Source: Holophagales bacterium UBA5704
GTDB lineage: Bacteria; Acidobacteriota; Thermoanaerobaculia; Multivoradales; UBA5704
DNA length: 64,000 nucleotides
Assembly (NCBI GenBank): GCA_002420005.1
Contig: DIHE01000089.1
Coordinates: 78,472 to 142,471 of the forward strand
Direction: 5' to 3'
Within the stretch, counting starts at the first letter, position 1; each line of letters starts with the position of its first letter. The position numbers were made by a program, and so were the translations under genes. The notes below the pieces were generated by a model. The model did no database searches. It was given only the letters and a program-made list of their open reading frames with translations, and was not told the DNA's origin. This document shows positions 1-9,590 of this stretch, in pieces.

Positions 1-3000
1 GGCCGGTGAGGAAACGAGCACGCCGTCCGTCGTGGTGCCGGTCAGGTTGCCGTAGTTGTCATACACGTAGGTCTGGGTGCTCGACGTGCCCCCGGATTCG
101 GGGCTGGAGTAGACCGTTCCGCTTACGATGCGGCTCAAGGTGTCGTACAGGTAGAGCGCGTTGCCGGTCTTCTTGATGTTTCCGGAAGGGTCGAAGTCGT
201 ACAGGCCGGTCGTCCAATACCTGAAGCTGTCGCTGGTGCGCAGCGATTTGATCTCCAGCGGCCGTGCCTGGCCGGTCGGGTCCGCCAGCTGGTGGTCGGT
301 GATGCCATTGGTTCGCACGACGGTTGCCACCATCCCGCTCGGATGATACGTCAACGCGGTCGCGAATCCAGCCACCGAGGTCAACCGGCCGCGCGTGGAG
401 CCGTAACTTTGCGTCCTCGGGGAGGCCGCGCCGCAGAGGCTGGTCGTGGTGCAGTCCGGGTAGGTGTGGCTCGAAAGATCGCCGGTCTCGTTCCAGGTGT
501 AGGTCTGGCGGAAGACCTCGTTCTGCGTGCCGTTGAAGATGTTCGCCGTGTCCTGCTGTGACATCCGCCCGCCCCGGCCACCGTACTGGTAGCTCTCCTT
601 CACCTCCACCACCGCGTTGAACGGCGTCGCCACGTAGTTGTACCGCGAGGCGCTCGTCAGTTTGCCCTTCTTCCAGTCCGTCCCGCCGCCGGTGGCGGTG
701 CCGTTGGCCGTGGCGTAGGTGAAGGCTTTCAGGCAACGCGGGCTCGTCCCGTTGGTCTGGCAGTTGCCGGCGCCGGTCTCGCGCACCTGGGTCAGGCGCT
801 CGTACTTGTCGAAGAGGAAGGTCAGGTCGAAGACTCGGTCCACCTTGCGCGTCGCATGGCCCCGGGCGTCGTAGTTGATGTAGTCGACGTCATGCCCTTG
901 CCCGTAGGTGTTCGCCGTCTTCTCCGGATGGTTCTCCCAGAGCAGCAGGCCCCGGTTGTCGTAGGTGAACAGACGCTCCTGCCCGCAGGCTCCGGACTGG
1001 ACGTTCACCCCCTGGCAGACCCTCCTCAGGTGATTGCCGGTGTCGTATTCGTACCGCGTCACCACGCCATTCGGCTCAGTAACCTCATAGAGCCGGCCGA
1101 AACGATCATAAACTTCCGTCGTCGTCGCGAGCGTCTCGCTGGTGGCCCCGGTGGCCACCTTCGCACTGCGCTTCACTTGGCGCGTGCCGAGGTAGCTGAG
1201 AGTCACGTCGCGCTGCCCCTGGGCGCCACCGTCCGGCGGCCGGATGGCTCCCGGCCGGCCGAAGGGATCATAGTGGAGGAACTGGGTGTTGAAGGCCACT
1301 TCGCGTTCCGTCACAGCGGTCTTCCAGCCCAGCGCGTTGTAGGTGATCGTCCGGCCGACCCAGGTGCCGGTCGGCATTTGCTCCTCTTCCAGGGCCGGCC
1401 GTCCGAAGGCGTCGAACGTCGTCCGGCTCGCGCCGTAATTGGTGCCGCTCAAGTCGTTCGATACCTTCACCTGGGCGAGGATCGAGGCGCTGGTGGCGTT
1501 GCGGTAGGTGACCGTGGTCACCGCACCTTGCGGTGGCTCCACCTGGGTGATCCGGCCCCTGGCATCGTAGCTGTAATTCGTCTGCCGGCCCGCCGTGTCC
1601 CGGCTGGCGCCCGGCAGGCCCGTCGAGCGGTCGATCGTCTGGTCGAGCACGAGAAGCGTGTTGGTGCCCACCGTGTACGACGTGCTCGCCTTGGAACCGA
1701 ACGACCAGGCGTTGTCGATCTTGTAGACCGGGTTCGTCAGGCTGTCGGTCAGGGTACAGATGAAGCCCGCGGTGGGATCGGTGGGCATCGCCTGGGTGTC
1801 ACCGCCGAAGTACTTCTCGCTCGCCACGTTGCCGCGGGTGTCCCCGGTGAAGACCTCGACCAGGTCGTTCGCGGCATAGCTTGCATTGCCGACGGCATGC
1901 ACCCGGCGGCCGGTCAGAAAACCACTCGCATTGAAACAATAGGACCGGTACTGGAGCTGTCCGTTCTCCAACTCCCAGGAAAAGGCATAGGTGCTGAGAA
2001 TCCACGGGCTCGACGTCGGCCAGGCGGAAAAGCCGCCGGTGCCGTAGGTGCCCCGGCCCGGGTTGTATCCGATCGCCGCCGTGCGCAGGTTGCTCCCCGG
2101 AAAGTTTCCGTCCGTGGACCGGGAACGGTAATTGCCGTAGCCGTCGAAATCCGAGAACGTCTCGTCCGCCACCGTGCCGCCGTCGTCGTGGTACACCGTC
2201 CGGGATGAGGCCTGCCGCTGGTTCAGGCGCGTCCAGTCTTGCAGGTCCGGCGTGAAGGTCGTGATGTCCGCATCCCGCTCATAGCGCAGGTAGGTGCTGC
2301 GCAGGTTCGCTCCATTCTGGTGAAAGATCTGCGACGACAAGAACCGGCCGGCGCCGTCACCGGCGCGTTGCCGGGTGAACGGCAGGCCGTAGTCGGTGAT
2401 CTGTCCGGAGGAGCCACAGGGGCCGGCGCAGACCGAGAAGTACCGCGTCGCCGCGTGACCCAGCGGATCGGTGACGCTGTTGATCAGCTCGGCGTAGACG
2501 CCGGGAGAAACCTGGTCGCCGAGGGTCGTCCTGTAGGTCCAGTCTCCGGTGGGGTTGCCCAGTGCGTCGCGCAGGGTGCGCTTGGCGACCCCGGTTGTGT
2601 TCTGCCAGAAGGAGCGGTTGGTCGACTGAGTGGGGTACCGGTAGGTGGTGTAGTCCCACTCGATCGAGCCGAGCGTCGGCAGAACGAGTTGCTGGATCAT
2701 GCCCGTCTTGCACAGACCGGTCGGGGTGTTGAAATAGGCAGGCATCGCCCAGGCCGAGTCGTCCGGCAATTCCAAACCGGTCAACAGAGCCACCGCGACA
2801 TTGTTTGTCGCCGGATCGGCGTTGCCGCAACCCTTCATCTCCACCGGAACGGCACCGGGCTCATCGATGTCGTAGTGAAAGACATAGTCCGCCGCCGGCT
2901 GACTGCCAAAGCTGTCCATCTCCACCCGGTCCACCACCAGCGGCTGGTAAGGCAGGCCGGTGTACTTGAAGTAGACCCAGTGGGTGCGGTTGTGCAGGTC

Positions 3001-3666
3001 GGTGATCTTCCAGGGCCACGGATCGTCGAGCTTCGTGCAAGGGCCCTGCGGGCAACAGTTGTAGCAGATATTGACAAAGTTTCCGAAACGGTCCTCGATC
3101 CGGGTGAGTTGGCCGTCGACATCGAAGGTCTGGAAGGAGCCATCCGGGAACTCAAGCTTGCCGGCGGCCTTGTCGTAGCGCAGATAGGTTCCGTCGCGGG
3201 TGTAGAGGATGTTCGCGTTGGCCGTCTCGCCCTCGTGCAGCGTCGGGTAGAGCGTATGGCGCGCACCGTCCGGGCTCATCCAGGTCTCGCGAGCCGTCTC
3301 GAACTCGCCCGGCGTATACGGCGGGTTCAGCCGGCCGAGAGAGACCGTCCAGCCGAGCCCGGCATTGGAGGTTCGGAAGGGGAGCGACTGCGCCGTCCCG
3401 TTGTACACCTGGTGCTCCCAGACCTGACTGTTGTAGACCAGGGTGAGCCCGTAGGAGAGCCCGGCGTTGACCGGGTAGCTCTGGCCGAGTGGGATGCGGA
3501 TCACCAGGTTGCCGTTGAACAGGTTCACGTTGTCCACGTCACCTACGGCGAACGAGGCGGACGGGTTGAACCCCTGCGCCACGTTCGGATGCTGCTGCGC
3601 AGCGGCCGGCGGCAAGACGGCCAGGGCACCGAGGGACAGGGCGAGAGGGAGGGTGAAGTGGCGCAT
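1..3666 (-). CDS. Secreted RHS/YD-repeat protein, C-terminus cut off by the window edge
   Basis: An open frame runs from an ATG at 3666 to the window edge, giving 1222 codons with no stop. A GGAG lies about 8 nt upstream of the start. The N-terminus (MRHFTLPLALSLGALAVLPPAAAQ) is a Sec signal peptide. The mature part first resembles the N-terminal shell of RHS proteins (motif NLFNGNLVIRIPLG). It then carries YD-type repeats with the YDxxGR/YDNxGNL pattern, for example YSYDARGRITQV, FTYDNRGLL and YVYDNYGNLTG. YD-repeat proteins build hollow beta-shells that enclose a C-terminal effector or form large surface proteins. The variable C-terminal tip is outside the window, so toxin or adhesin cannot be decided. 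No immunity gene is visible on this side. Confidence 0.88.
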   Translation of the reverse strand, partial: MRHFTLPLALSLGALAVLPPAAAQQHPNVAQGFNPSASFAVGDVDNVNLFNGNLVIRIPLGQSYPVNAGLSYGLTLVYNSQVWEHQVYNGTAQSLPFRTSNAGLGWTVSLGRLNPPYTPGEFETARETWMSPDGARHTLYPTLHEGETANANILYTRDGTYLRYDKAAGKLEFPDGSFQTFDVDGQLTRIEDRFGNFVNICYNCCPQGPCTKLDDPWPWKITDLHNRTHWVYFKYTGLPYQPLVVDRVEMDSFGSQPAADYVFHYDIDEPGAVPVEMKGCGNADPATNNVAVALLTGLELPDDSAWAMPAYFNTPTGLCKTGMIQQLVLPTLGSIEWDYTTYRYPTQSTNRSFWQNTTGVAKRTLRDALGNPTGDWTYRTTLGDQVSPGVYAELINSVTDPLGHAATRYFSVCAGPCGSSGQITDYGLPFTRQRAGDGAGRFLSSQIFHQNGANLRSTYLRYERDADITTFTPDLQDWTRLNQRQASSRTVYHDDGGTVADETFSDFDGYGNYRSRSTDGNFPGSNLRTAAIGYNPGRGTYGTGGFSAWPTSSPWILSTYAFSWELENGQLQYRSYCFNASGFLTGRRVHAVGNASYAANDLVEVFTGDTRGNVASEKYFGGDTQAMPTDPTAGFICTLTDSLTNPVYKIDNAWSFGSKASTSYTVGTNTLLVLDQTIDRSTGLPGASRDTAGRQTNYSYDARGRITQVEPPQGAVTTVTYRNATSASILAQVKVSNDLSGTNYGASRTTFDAFGRPALEEEQMPTGTWVGRTITYNALGWKTAVTEREVAFNTQFLHYDPFGRPGAIRPPDGGAQGQRDVTLSYLGTRQVKRSAKVATGATSETLATTTEVYDRFGRLYEVTEPNGVVTRYEYDTGNHLRRVCQGVNVQSGACGQERLFTYDNRGLLLWENHPEKTANTYGQGHDVDYINYDARGHATRKVDRVFDLTFLFDKYERLTQVRETGAGNCQTNGTSPRCLKAFTYATANGTATGGGTDWKKGKLTSASRYNYVATPFNAVVEVKESYQYGGRGGRMSQQDTANIFNGTQNEVFRQTYTWNETGDLSSHTYPDCTTTSLCGAASPRTQSYGSTRGRLTSVAGFATALTYHPSGMVATVVRTNGITDHQLADPTGQARPLEIKSLRTSDSFRYWTTGLYDFDPSGNIKKTGNALYLYDTLSRIVSGTVYSSPESGGTSSTQTYVYDNYGNLTGTTTDGVLVSSPA

Positions 3667-3693
3667 CGGGCAATCTCCAGAAGGCGGCCGGCC

Positions 3694-4356
3694 TTACAGG
3701 GCGTTCGGGACCTTGACCAGGGTGATCTCGAGCAGATTGGGGTCGATCAGGAGGACGACGTCATCCTTGAGGAAGGTCTGCGGGGCTGCCGGGCTGCCGG
3801 GCAGAGGCGTCATCCGGTCGAGCGTCGCTTCGAGGCGGCCGTTGGCGCGGCCGTCCTCGTCGCCCGGCCCGCCGTCGCCCAGGCGCAGCGCCCAGCCGCC
3901 GACGCCGGGGCGCACGACCAGCAGCTCGGCCATGCCACGGTGGTCGAGCACCGAGTCCCGGCCATCCGGCCGCTTGCCGAGACCCCGGCCGCGGAAGTTG
4001 ACGCGCTGGAGCCGGAAGCCCTCCGGCACCGCGACATCGAAGGTGCCCGCCGCGAGATCCACCGCCGCCCACGTGGAGCGCAACGGCGCCGGCCCGTCGA
4101 AAGGAAGGGTGACCCGGCCGTCGCCGTCGTCATCGGTGCGGGCCTCCAGGCGGGGGACGACGTTGACCACGTCGTCCGGGTCGATCACCCGGGCCACGCC
4201 GAAGAAGATCACCTGCCCGCGGGCCGTGGCGCCGGTGGCCACCAGGCCATCGGCCTCGACGGTGAGCCGAAAGGGCTCCGCCCGGGCGATGCCCGCGACA
4301 CCCAGAAGAGGAAGGAGACCGAGAAGGACGTGCCGCCGTAGAGTCTGGAACCGCAT
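3694..4356 (-). CDS. Exported protein of unknown function
   Basis: This encodes 220 residues. The ATG at 4356 is preferred because AAAGGGAG lies 5-7 nt upstream; a GTG six codons further out is less likely. The start MRFQTLRRHVLLGLLPLLGVAGIARA is a signal peptide with an ALA-like cleavage site, so the product is periplasmic or secreted. The mature part is acidic and beta-rich in character, with one DDDGDGRVTLPFDG stretch like a loose calcium-binding loop. I recognise no family. It ends 28 nt before the start of the downstream YD-repeat gene on the same strand, so the two are probably co-transcribed. It could be an accessory factor of that protein, but nothing in the sequence proves it. Confidence 0.7.
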   Translation of the reverse strand: MRFQTLRRHVLLGLLPLLGVAGIARAEPFRLTVEADGLVATGATARGQVIFFGVARVIDPDDVVNVVPRLEARTDDDGDGRVTLPFDGPAPLRSTWAAVDLAAGTFDVAVPEGFRLQRVNFRGRGLGKRPDGRDSVLDHRGMAELLVVRPGVGGWALRLGDGGPGDEDGRANGRLEATLDRMTPLPGSPAAPQTFLKDDVVLLIDPNLLEITLVKVPNAL

Positions 4357-4767
4357 GGGAGCTCCCTTTGGCACGGAGGAGGGACCGTGCCGAGGGAGTC
4401 TGGCGGTGTCACGGAAGCTTCGTCAATGGCGGCTCAAGACAACGAAGAGATGGGGAAGGCGCCAGGTTTCGACATCCTGAAGCGCCGTCCCTCGGTCGCG
4501 CCGACCAACTCACCGGTACCGGCGCCGGGCCGGCCCCCGAAAGGGGCAACCGCGGTGCGGAGCCGTTACCCGGCGCGGCTTGGCCTTCCACGCGGCGTAT
4601 AAGCGCTATCCGGCCGCGGGATAGCCTTATACGCGGCGTTCGACTTGTCAGGTTCGGGTGCAGGCGGGGACGCCGGCTGGGCGGCGACGCCGAAGGGACG
4701 GGAAATCGGTCAGGAGACCCGGCAAGGGTCGGTTACCATACCTCCGTGCTCGCGAAAGGAGGCCCGG
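4357..4767. other. Divergent intergenic region of about 410 bp
   Basis: This separates the minus-strand exported-protein gene from the plus-strand nitrilase gene, so promoters for both should lie here. Small open frames run across it but lack ribosome binding sites or conserved features, and I do not call them. Its one notable structure is the long imperfect palindrome at 4591-4638. A weak -10-like TACCAT at 4735-4740 precedes the nitrilase ribosome binding site. Confidence 0.5.
4591..4638. repeat. Long imperfect inverted repeat
   Basis: The left arm CGCGGCGTATAAGCGCTATC and the right arm GATAGCCTTATACGCGGCG are reverse complements apart from one bulged base and a slightly shifted end, with a centre of about 8 GC-rich bases. 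Arms of about 20 bases are too long for a simple operator half-site and no T-run follows, so it is not a standard terminator. It may be a regulator site between divergent genes, a cruciform-forming element or a REP-like genomic repeat. I did not see a second copy in this window. Confidence 0.6.
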
Positions 4768-5778
4768 ATGAGCGGTGAGGAGAGATTGCGCTACGGCGCA
4801 GCGGCGTGCCAGGTGGATTTCGGCAATCCGGCGGATCGGTCGGGGATCAAAGCCCACGTCGACCGCATGCTGGGGATGATCGACAGTGCGGTCGGCGGCT
4901 ATGCGCCGTTCCTGCCGGTCAAGCTGGTGGTGTTCCCCGAGTTCGCCCATGCAGCCCCGGTCTACACGACCGCCCGCGAGCTACTCGACAAGCTGGCCCT
5001 CCCCATCCCCAACGAGCACACCGAGCGCTACGCCGCCAAGGCGAAGGAGCATGGGATCTGGATCCAGACCGGCACCTTCCTGGAGAGCGACGAGAAGTAC
5101 CCCGGCGTGGTGTTCAACGCCACCTGCCTGATCGGGCCGGAGGGCCTCCTCACCAGGTACCGCAAGGTGAACCCGTGGATTCCCTGGGAGGTCCACGCCA
5201 GCCCGCACGACCTGCCGGACTACCGGGAGGAGATGTTCCCGGTGGCGGACACGCCGATCGGCAAGCTGGGTGTCGCGATCTGCTACGACTGGCTCTTTCC
5301 GGAAGCGCTGCGCCAGCTCACCGCCAACGGCGCCGAGGTGTTGATCCGCGTCTCCGCCTACATGGACCCCTGGGGGGCGACGGCGCCGATGGACTGGTGG
5401 ACCGTGGTGAACCGTTGCCGCGCGATCGAGAACGTCGCCTACGTCGTCGCCTCGAACCAGGCGGCGAGCCTCGCCCACTATCCACCGTTCTCCTGGCCGG
5501 GAGGGAGCATGATCGTCGATTTCGACGGCCGCATCCTGGCCCAGGCCGACCCCGGCCCCGGCGAGAAGATCGTCGTCGCCCCGGTCGACGTGGGAGCGCT
5601 GCGCCACGAGAGAGCTGTCCGCCGCGGCCACCAGAACCTCGCCCACCTGCGCACCGGGTGCTATCCGGTGTACCGCCAGGAGCTGTATCCCGGAGGGCGT
5701 GGCGAGGACCGCCAGAAGCTCTCGATCGAGGGCAACGACGAGGCGATCGCCGCGGCGAAGGGGAAGCTGGGGTACTGA
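4768..5778 (+). CDS. Carbon-nitrogen hydrolase (nitrilase superfamily)
   Basis: This encodes 336 residues. The start is fixed by AAAGGAGG 5 nt before the ATG at 4768. The Glu-Lys-Cys triad of the nitrilase superfamily is visible: Glu in VVFPEFAHA, Lys in YRKVNPW and Cys in AICYDWLFPE. Family members hydrolyse amides, nitriles or carbamoyl compounds through a Cys thioester, usually as cytoplasmic oligomers. The substrate cannot be read from sequence; the long insert around MDPWGATAPMDWW argues against omega-amidase or NAD synthetase types. There is no signal peptide. It stands alone between divergent and co-directional genes. A short GC-rich hairpin (CCGGAG-AGGT-CTCCGG, 5786-5801) just after the stop may help termination but lacks a T-run. 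Confidence 0.85.
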   Translation: MSGEERLRYGAAACQVDFGNPADRSGIKAHVDRMLGMIDSAVGGYAPFLPVKLVVFPEFAHAAPVYTTARELLDKLALPIPNEHTERYAAKAKEHGIWIQTGTFLESDEKYPGVVFNATCLIGPEGLLTRYRKVNPWIPWEVHASPHDLPDYREEMFPVADTPIGKLGVAICYDWLFPEALRQLTANGAEVLIRVSAYMDPWGATAPMDWWTVVNRCRAIENVAYVVASNQAASLAHYPPFSWPGGSMIVDFDGRILAQADPGPGEKIVVAPVDVGALRHERAVRRGHQNLAHLRTGCYPVYRQELYPGGRGEDRQKLSIEGNDEAIAAAKGKLGY

Positions 5779-5863
5779 GCGGAGCCCGGAGAGGTCTCCG
5801 GCACAGTCCCTCTTTGGTCCTGCCGCAGGGCTCCTTCTGAGCCCCTTCTCGCTCCGCCGCCGC

Positions 5864-5892
5864 TTGCTCATCAGATTTTCAGCAGGTAGGCT
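5864..5892 (+). promoter_or_regulatory. Sigma70-type promoter of the X/patatin operon
   Basis: TTGCTC at 5864-5869, a 17-bp spacer and TAGGCT at 5887-5892 match a vegetative promoter. It lies in a locally AT-rich stretch and would start transcription near 5899, about 30 nt before the family-X start codon. Confidence 0.5.
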
Positions 5893-5929
5893 GCGAAGGT
5901 CGAAAGGACCTCTCCATGCAGGCAAGGGA

Positions 5930-7189
5930 ATGAGTGCGGTACCCGCTCCCCCCGATCGGCCGGCGGATCCCGGGGCCGGCGACGTCGAGGCCGCCCTCGC
6001 CCAGGCGCGCGACCTGAAGGCCTGGTGGCTCCGGGTTGAGGCCGGGGAGGAGCCGGTCGAGCGCTTCGATCTCTACCCGGCGGTTCCCGGCTCCGAGCCG
6101 GTGTGGGGGTTCTTCGGGACGGCACCGGTGCAAGGCGCGAACGTCCCCGTGATGGGAGACGTCATCGACGACTTCTTCGACCGGCCGAGAGTGCCGGCGG
6201 CGCAGCAGAAACAGGCCGCCCGCTGGATGCTCGAGCAGGTGGAGGAGTTTGCCCTGCACTATTGGCTCCGCGCCGAGGCGTCCGCCCTCCCCCAGCCGTA
6301 TCCCGAGCTGGGCCACGCCTCGGCGGCCCCCTACCTGAGCTGGCTCGGCTTGTGCTTCCGGCAGGGCCAGGGGTTCTCCGGTTACGGGAATGTCCAGCGG
6401 CTCTTCAAGCGGCGATCCGGCGGCCGGGTCGGCACGTTTCCCCTGCGAGAGAGCACGGCGATCGTCGACCTGCGCGAGCTGGGTGGAACCTACGAGTGGA
6501 TCACCCTCGACACCCGGGAATTCGACTTCAACATCACCGTCGGCGGCGCCCGCGACGAGTCTCCCAGCCTCGTCGTTCCCTTGACCTCGACCGTGCAGAC
6601 CGTTCTGAGCGCAGACCTTCTCGACAACCGGCTCGATCCGGAGCCCGGGACGCTGGGCTCCTTCGGGCCCGGCTTCGGCCTCATCCGCACCGCGAGCCCC
6701 GGCGTCCTCGCCGTCGCTCCCGACATGATCCAGCCCGGACTGCGGATGCAGTCGCTGCGCGTCCTCGACACCGGAGAGGTCCGTTCGCGCGGGGTGATGA
6801 TCATGCCGCAACCGGACAAGATCGTGAACATCCCCCTGTTGTCTCCCGAGCCGTTTCTCGGGGCAGCCGACTTTTTCACCCTCGGCGCCGCCCGTGGGGT
6901 GACGGAGCCGCTCCGCAAGGTGATGGCCCGGCTGCCCCTGCCGACCCTGCCGGACATCGGTTTCGATCCGGTGCTCGGTTTCGTGCGCGGGCTGAACCTC
7001 CTGACGGGAGGCAGGGCGGCCGGCGAGCTGTGCATTTCGAAAGAGCAGATCGAGAAAGAGATCCTGGCGAAGGACGCGCAGGGGATCCGGCAGGGTGTTC
7101 TGGCCGCGCGCCAGACCTGGCTGCAGGTTCCCGACTGGCGCGACCGCCAAAGCATTCCCGCCTGGGTGGCCCGTGGGGAGGTCGCATGA
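5930..7189 (+). CDS. Family-X protein, copy 1 (unknown function, patatin partner)
   Basis: This encodes 419 residues with no signal peptide or membrane segment. The ATG at 5930 is the first in-frame ATG after the promoter; its Shine-Dalgarno is poor (AAGGGA almost abuts it), so the start is the least certain part. I do not recognise the family. Copies at 7186-8439 and 19923-21281 share an RDLKxWW motif near the N-terminus, a central IVDLREhG motif, and a C-terminal C-I-S/N-K/R-EQ motif followed by a PDW/RDW segment. A FDFxI/FDFTL strand follows the DLRE motif in copies 1 and 2. No catalytic signature of a known enzyme is visible. Its stop overlaps the next start by 4 nt (ATGA). All three copies are in operons with patatins, suggesting a shared role with a lipid hydrolase. 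Confidence 0.75.
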   Translation: MSAVPAPPDRPADPGAGDVEAALAQARDLKAWWLRVEAGEEPVERFDLYPAVPGSEPVWGFFGTAPVQGANVPVMGDVIDDFFDRPRVPAAQQKQAARWMLEQVEEFALHYWLRAEASALPQPYPELGHASAAPYLSWLGLCFRQGQGFSGYGNVQRLFKRRSGGRVGTFPLRESTAIVDLRELGGTYEWITLDTREFDFNITVGGARDESPSLVVPLTSTVQTVLSADLLDNRLDPEPGTLGSFGPGFGLIRTASPGVLAVAPDMIQPGLRMQSLRVLDTGEVRSRGVMIMPQPDKIVNIPLLSPEPFLGAADFFTLGAARGVTEPLRKVMARLPLPTLPDIGFDPVLGFVRGLNLLTGGRAAGELCISKEQIEKEILAKDAQGIRQGVLAARQTWLQVPDWRDRQSIPAWVARGEVA

Positions 7190-8439
7190 GCGGCACGGCG
7201 TGGACCGACGACGACCTGGCGATCCTCGACAACGTCCCCGCGGCGATCGCCCAGGGGCGCGATCTGAAGCAATGGTGGGAACGGATCCGCCGGACACCCG
7301 GCGCTCTCGGCCGGTTCCCGGTCAGCCGCCAGCTTCACGAGCCGGACGTCAACTACGGCTTCCTGACCGATGCGATCCTGCGCCAGGGCATCCTTCCCGT
7401 CGCCGGAGTGACGCAAGATCAGTTGTACGACTTTCCGAAGGTCCCGGCGGGGATGGCCGGGCGCGACCCGCAGTGGATCCGCGGCCAGGTCCGTGAGTTC
7501 ATGCTGCGTCATTTCATGCGGCTGACCTACACCGCGGTGCCGCAACGTCTCCCGCAAGGCCCGGAGGAGCAGCCCCCGGCGGTCCTGAAACCTTTCAGCC
7601 GCTGCGGAGCGGGGGGCACCAAGAGCTTCGGCTGGGGCTATGAGCAGTGGTACTACCAACGGGCCGACACCGGCGAGATCGGCAAGTTTCCCGACAGCGA
7701 GCGCTACCGGATCATCGATCTGCGGGAGATCGGAACGAAATACAGCTGGGTCGTCTTCAAGGTGGACATCTTCCAGTTCGACTTCACCCTCCCGCCCGTC
7801 CCCACCGGGCCGAAGCTGATGATCCCGATGCCCCAGCCGGTCTACACCGTGTGCACACCCGACTTCGTCATCGATGCGGAGAATCCGCGGCCGGGGGTGC
7901 TGGGGGAGTACGGCTATGGCTACTCGGTGGTGCCGAATCCCAACTACAAGACCCTGTTCGCCGCCGGGCCGAGCAAGATCACCAATACCATCGAGACCCT
8001 CCACCTGCGCGTTCTCGACACCGGCGAGGTGCGCGCCCACATGGATTTCATCACCCCGCAGCCGCCGCAGATCCTGGAATTCAAACCGGTGGAATGGAGC
8101 TTCGACCTGGCCGACCTCTTCACCTTCGGCGCCGCCTCGAAAATCTTTGCGCCGGTCAAGAAGGTCCTGGAAGGGTTCGAGCCCCAGATCGATCCGGTGT
8201 ACACCACGGTTCGCCTGCTCAACCTGCTGACCCTCGGCGTCGCGTCGGATGACTATTGCATCAACAAGGAGCAGCTCTTCAAGCTGCTGATGGTGCTTCA
8301 CTTCACCGACGCCTATCACATGTACAACATGTCGGCCTCGCACTTCCGGATGGTCCCGGACTGGACCGACGAGGCGAGCCTTCCGGCCTGGGCGCACGGG
8401 ACGTTCGGCGGGACCACGGATTTTCACTTCGGAGGATGA
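7186..8439 (+). CDS. Family-X protein, copy 2 (unknown function, patatin partner)
   Basis: This encodes 417 residues. It starts at the ATG of an ATGA overlap with copy 1, so the two are translationally coupled. It shares the whole layout of copy 1: GRDLKQWW near residue 28, a VAGVTQDQLYDFPKVPAG segment, a central IIDLREIG motif, an LRVLDTGEVR strand and the C-terminal CINKEQLFKLL helix before a PDW segment. Copies 1 and 2 therefore look like a tandem duplication that has diverged well beyond recent origin. The protein is probably cytoplasmic, having no export signal. Function is unknown; physical pairing with copy 1 as a heterodimer is a reasonable guess but only a guess. Confidence 0.78.
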   Translation: MSGTAWTDDDLAILDNVPAAIAQGRDLKQWWERIRRTPGALGRFPVSRQLHEPDVNYGFLTDAILRQGILPVAGVTQDQLYDFPKVPAGMAGRDPQWIRGQVREFMLRHFMRLTYTAVPQRLPQGPEEQPPAVLKPFSRCGAGGTKSFGWGYEQWYYQRADTGEIGKFPDSERYRIIDLREIGTKYSWVVFKVDIFQFDFTLPPVPTGPKLMIPMPQPVYTVCTPDFVIDAENPRPGVLGEYGYGYSVVPNPNYKTLFAAGPSKITNTIETLHLRVLDTGEVRAHMDFITPQPPQILEFKPVEWSFDLADLFTFGAASKIFAPVKKVLEGFEPQIDPVYTTVRLLNLLTLGVASDDYCINKEQLFKLLMVLHFTDAYHMYNMSASHFRMVPDWTDEASLPAWAHGTFGGTTDFHFGG

Positions 8440-8441
8440 CC

Positions 8442-9584
8442 ATGGCTCCCCCCGGTACGTCTGGCGTTGCGGAAGAAACCGTTCATGCGGTGGTTCTCTC
8501 CGGGAGCGGGAGCAGCTCGACGGATGCGTTCGAGGTCGGCGCGATGCAGGTCCTCCTTGCGGAGGGTGCGGCCCATCTGGGGGGCCGTCCGATCGACCCC
8601 GCGATCTACAGCGGCAGCGGTTTCGGTGCGTTCAATGCCGCCGTGATGGCCTCGCAGGCGGGTGGAGACACCGCCACCACCGTGCGCTATCTCGGGGACG
8701 CCTGGCTCGACGGCCTGAGCTCTGCTCCCGGCCGCTGCGGCAACGGCGTCTACCGGTTGCGCGGCAATCCCCTGACCTTCCTGAATCCCCGCTGCTATAT
8801 GCCGCAGCCGTTCCTCCCGTTCCTGCAAGCGTTCACCGACGGCGGCTTTTTGATGGCCAACCTCGCCGAGCGGTTCGCGGTCTTCCTCGGCGGCGGCTCC
8901 GGCTCGTTGAGCGAGCGGCTGCTGCACATCCCGGACCTCACGGTCTTTTTCGACATGGCGCCGCTCCAGAGCTCCTTGCGCCGATACGTGGACCTGGGAC
9001 GCCTGGGGAGCTCGGACAAGGAGCTGGTGGTCATCGCGAGCGACTGGACCGAGGGCCGGGCGCGTGCGTTTCTCAAGCCGGAAGTGGCCGGGGAGGACGG
9101 GTATGCGATCTTGCAGGCGTCCACCGCCTACCTGCTGGCGTTTCCGTTCGTGCCGATCGGCGGGCGTCCGTATGGCGGCGGCCCCGGATCCATGGCGACG
9201 CCTCTCAAGCCGGTGCTCGACCTGTATGCCCGGCCGGGCCGCAAGCTGGTGGTGCACGTGATCTACCTGGTGACGGAGATCGCGGAGATCCCGTTGAGCC
9301 CGATGACCAGCGCATTGGCCGGGCTGGGGCGCTACTTCAGCATGAACGAGGTCCTGAACCGCAAGAACGAGGTCGAATATCCGCCGGGCGTGGCACCGCG
9401 CAGCGCCTCCGGAGAGATGCCGGGATCGGTCGTCATCCACTCGTACCGGCCGCGCGCGCCGATCATCAACTGGTTCGAATTCTCCAACTTCGACCGCGAG
9501 ATCACCGCGGCGCACATCGCCGAAGGGCGGGAGTGTGTCCTCCGCCACGACTGTGCCGCGGAGGGCTGCGTTCTGGCGCACTGA
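8442..9584 (+). CDS. Patatin-like protein lacking the catalytic Ser-Asp dyad (pseudoenzyme)
   Basis: This encodes 380 residues. The ATG at 8442 sits 6 nt after GGAGG. The patatin fold is recognisable by alignment with the two intact patatins in this locus, but the key residues are gone. The nucleophile elbow GTSxGAF reads GSGFGAF, with Gly at about residue 60 in place of Ser. The Asp motif DGGxxxNTPL reads GGGPGSMATPL, with Gly at about 245 in place of Asp. The glycine-rich oxyanion loop is also altered (SGSGSSSTDAFE instead of SGGGANGAYE). Other shared segments remain, such as GRCGNGVYRLR and the Cys-containing tail HDCAAEGC also found in the 18703-19926 patatin. It probably acts as a lipid-binding or regulatory partner of the active patatin encoded 6 nt downstream. 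Confidence 0.85.
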   Translation: MAPPGTSGVAEETVHAVVLSGSGSSSTDAFEVGAMQVLLAEGAAHLGGRPIDPAIYSGSGFGAFNAAVMASQAGGDTATTVRYLGDAWLDGLSSAPGRCGNGVYRLRGNPLTFLNPRCYMPQPFLPFLQAFTDGGFLMANLAERFAVFLGGGSGSLSERLLHIPDLTVFFDMAPLQSSLRRYVDLGRLGSSDKELVVIASDWTEGRARAFLKPEVAGEDGYAILQASTAYLLAFPFVPIGGRPYGGGPGSMATPLKPVLDLYARPGRKLVVHVIYLVTEIAEIPLSPMTSALAGLGRYFSMNEVLNRKNEVEYPPGVAPRSASGEMPGSVVIHSYRPRAPIINWFEFSNFDREITAAHIAEGRECVLRHDCAAEGCVLAH

Positions 9585-9590
9585 GCCGCC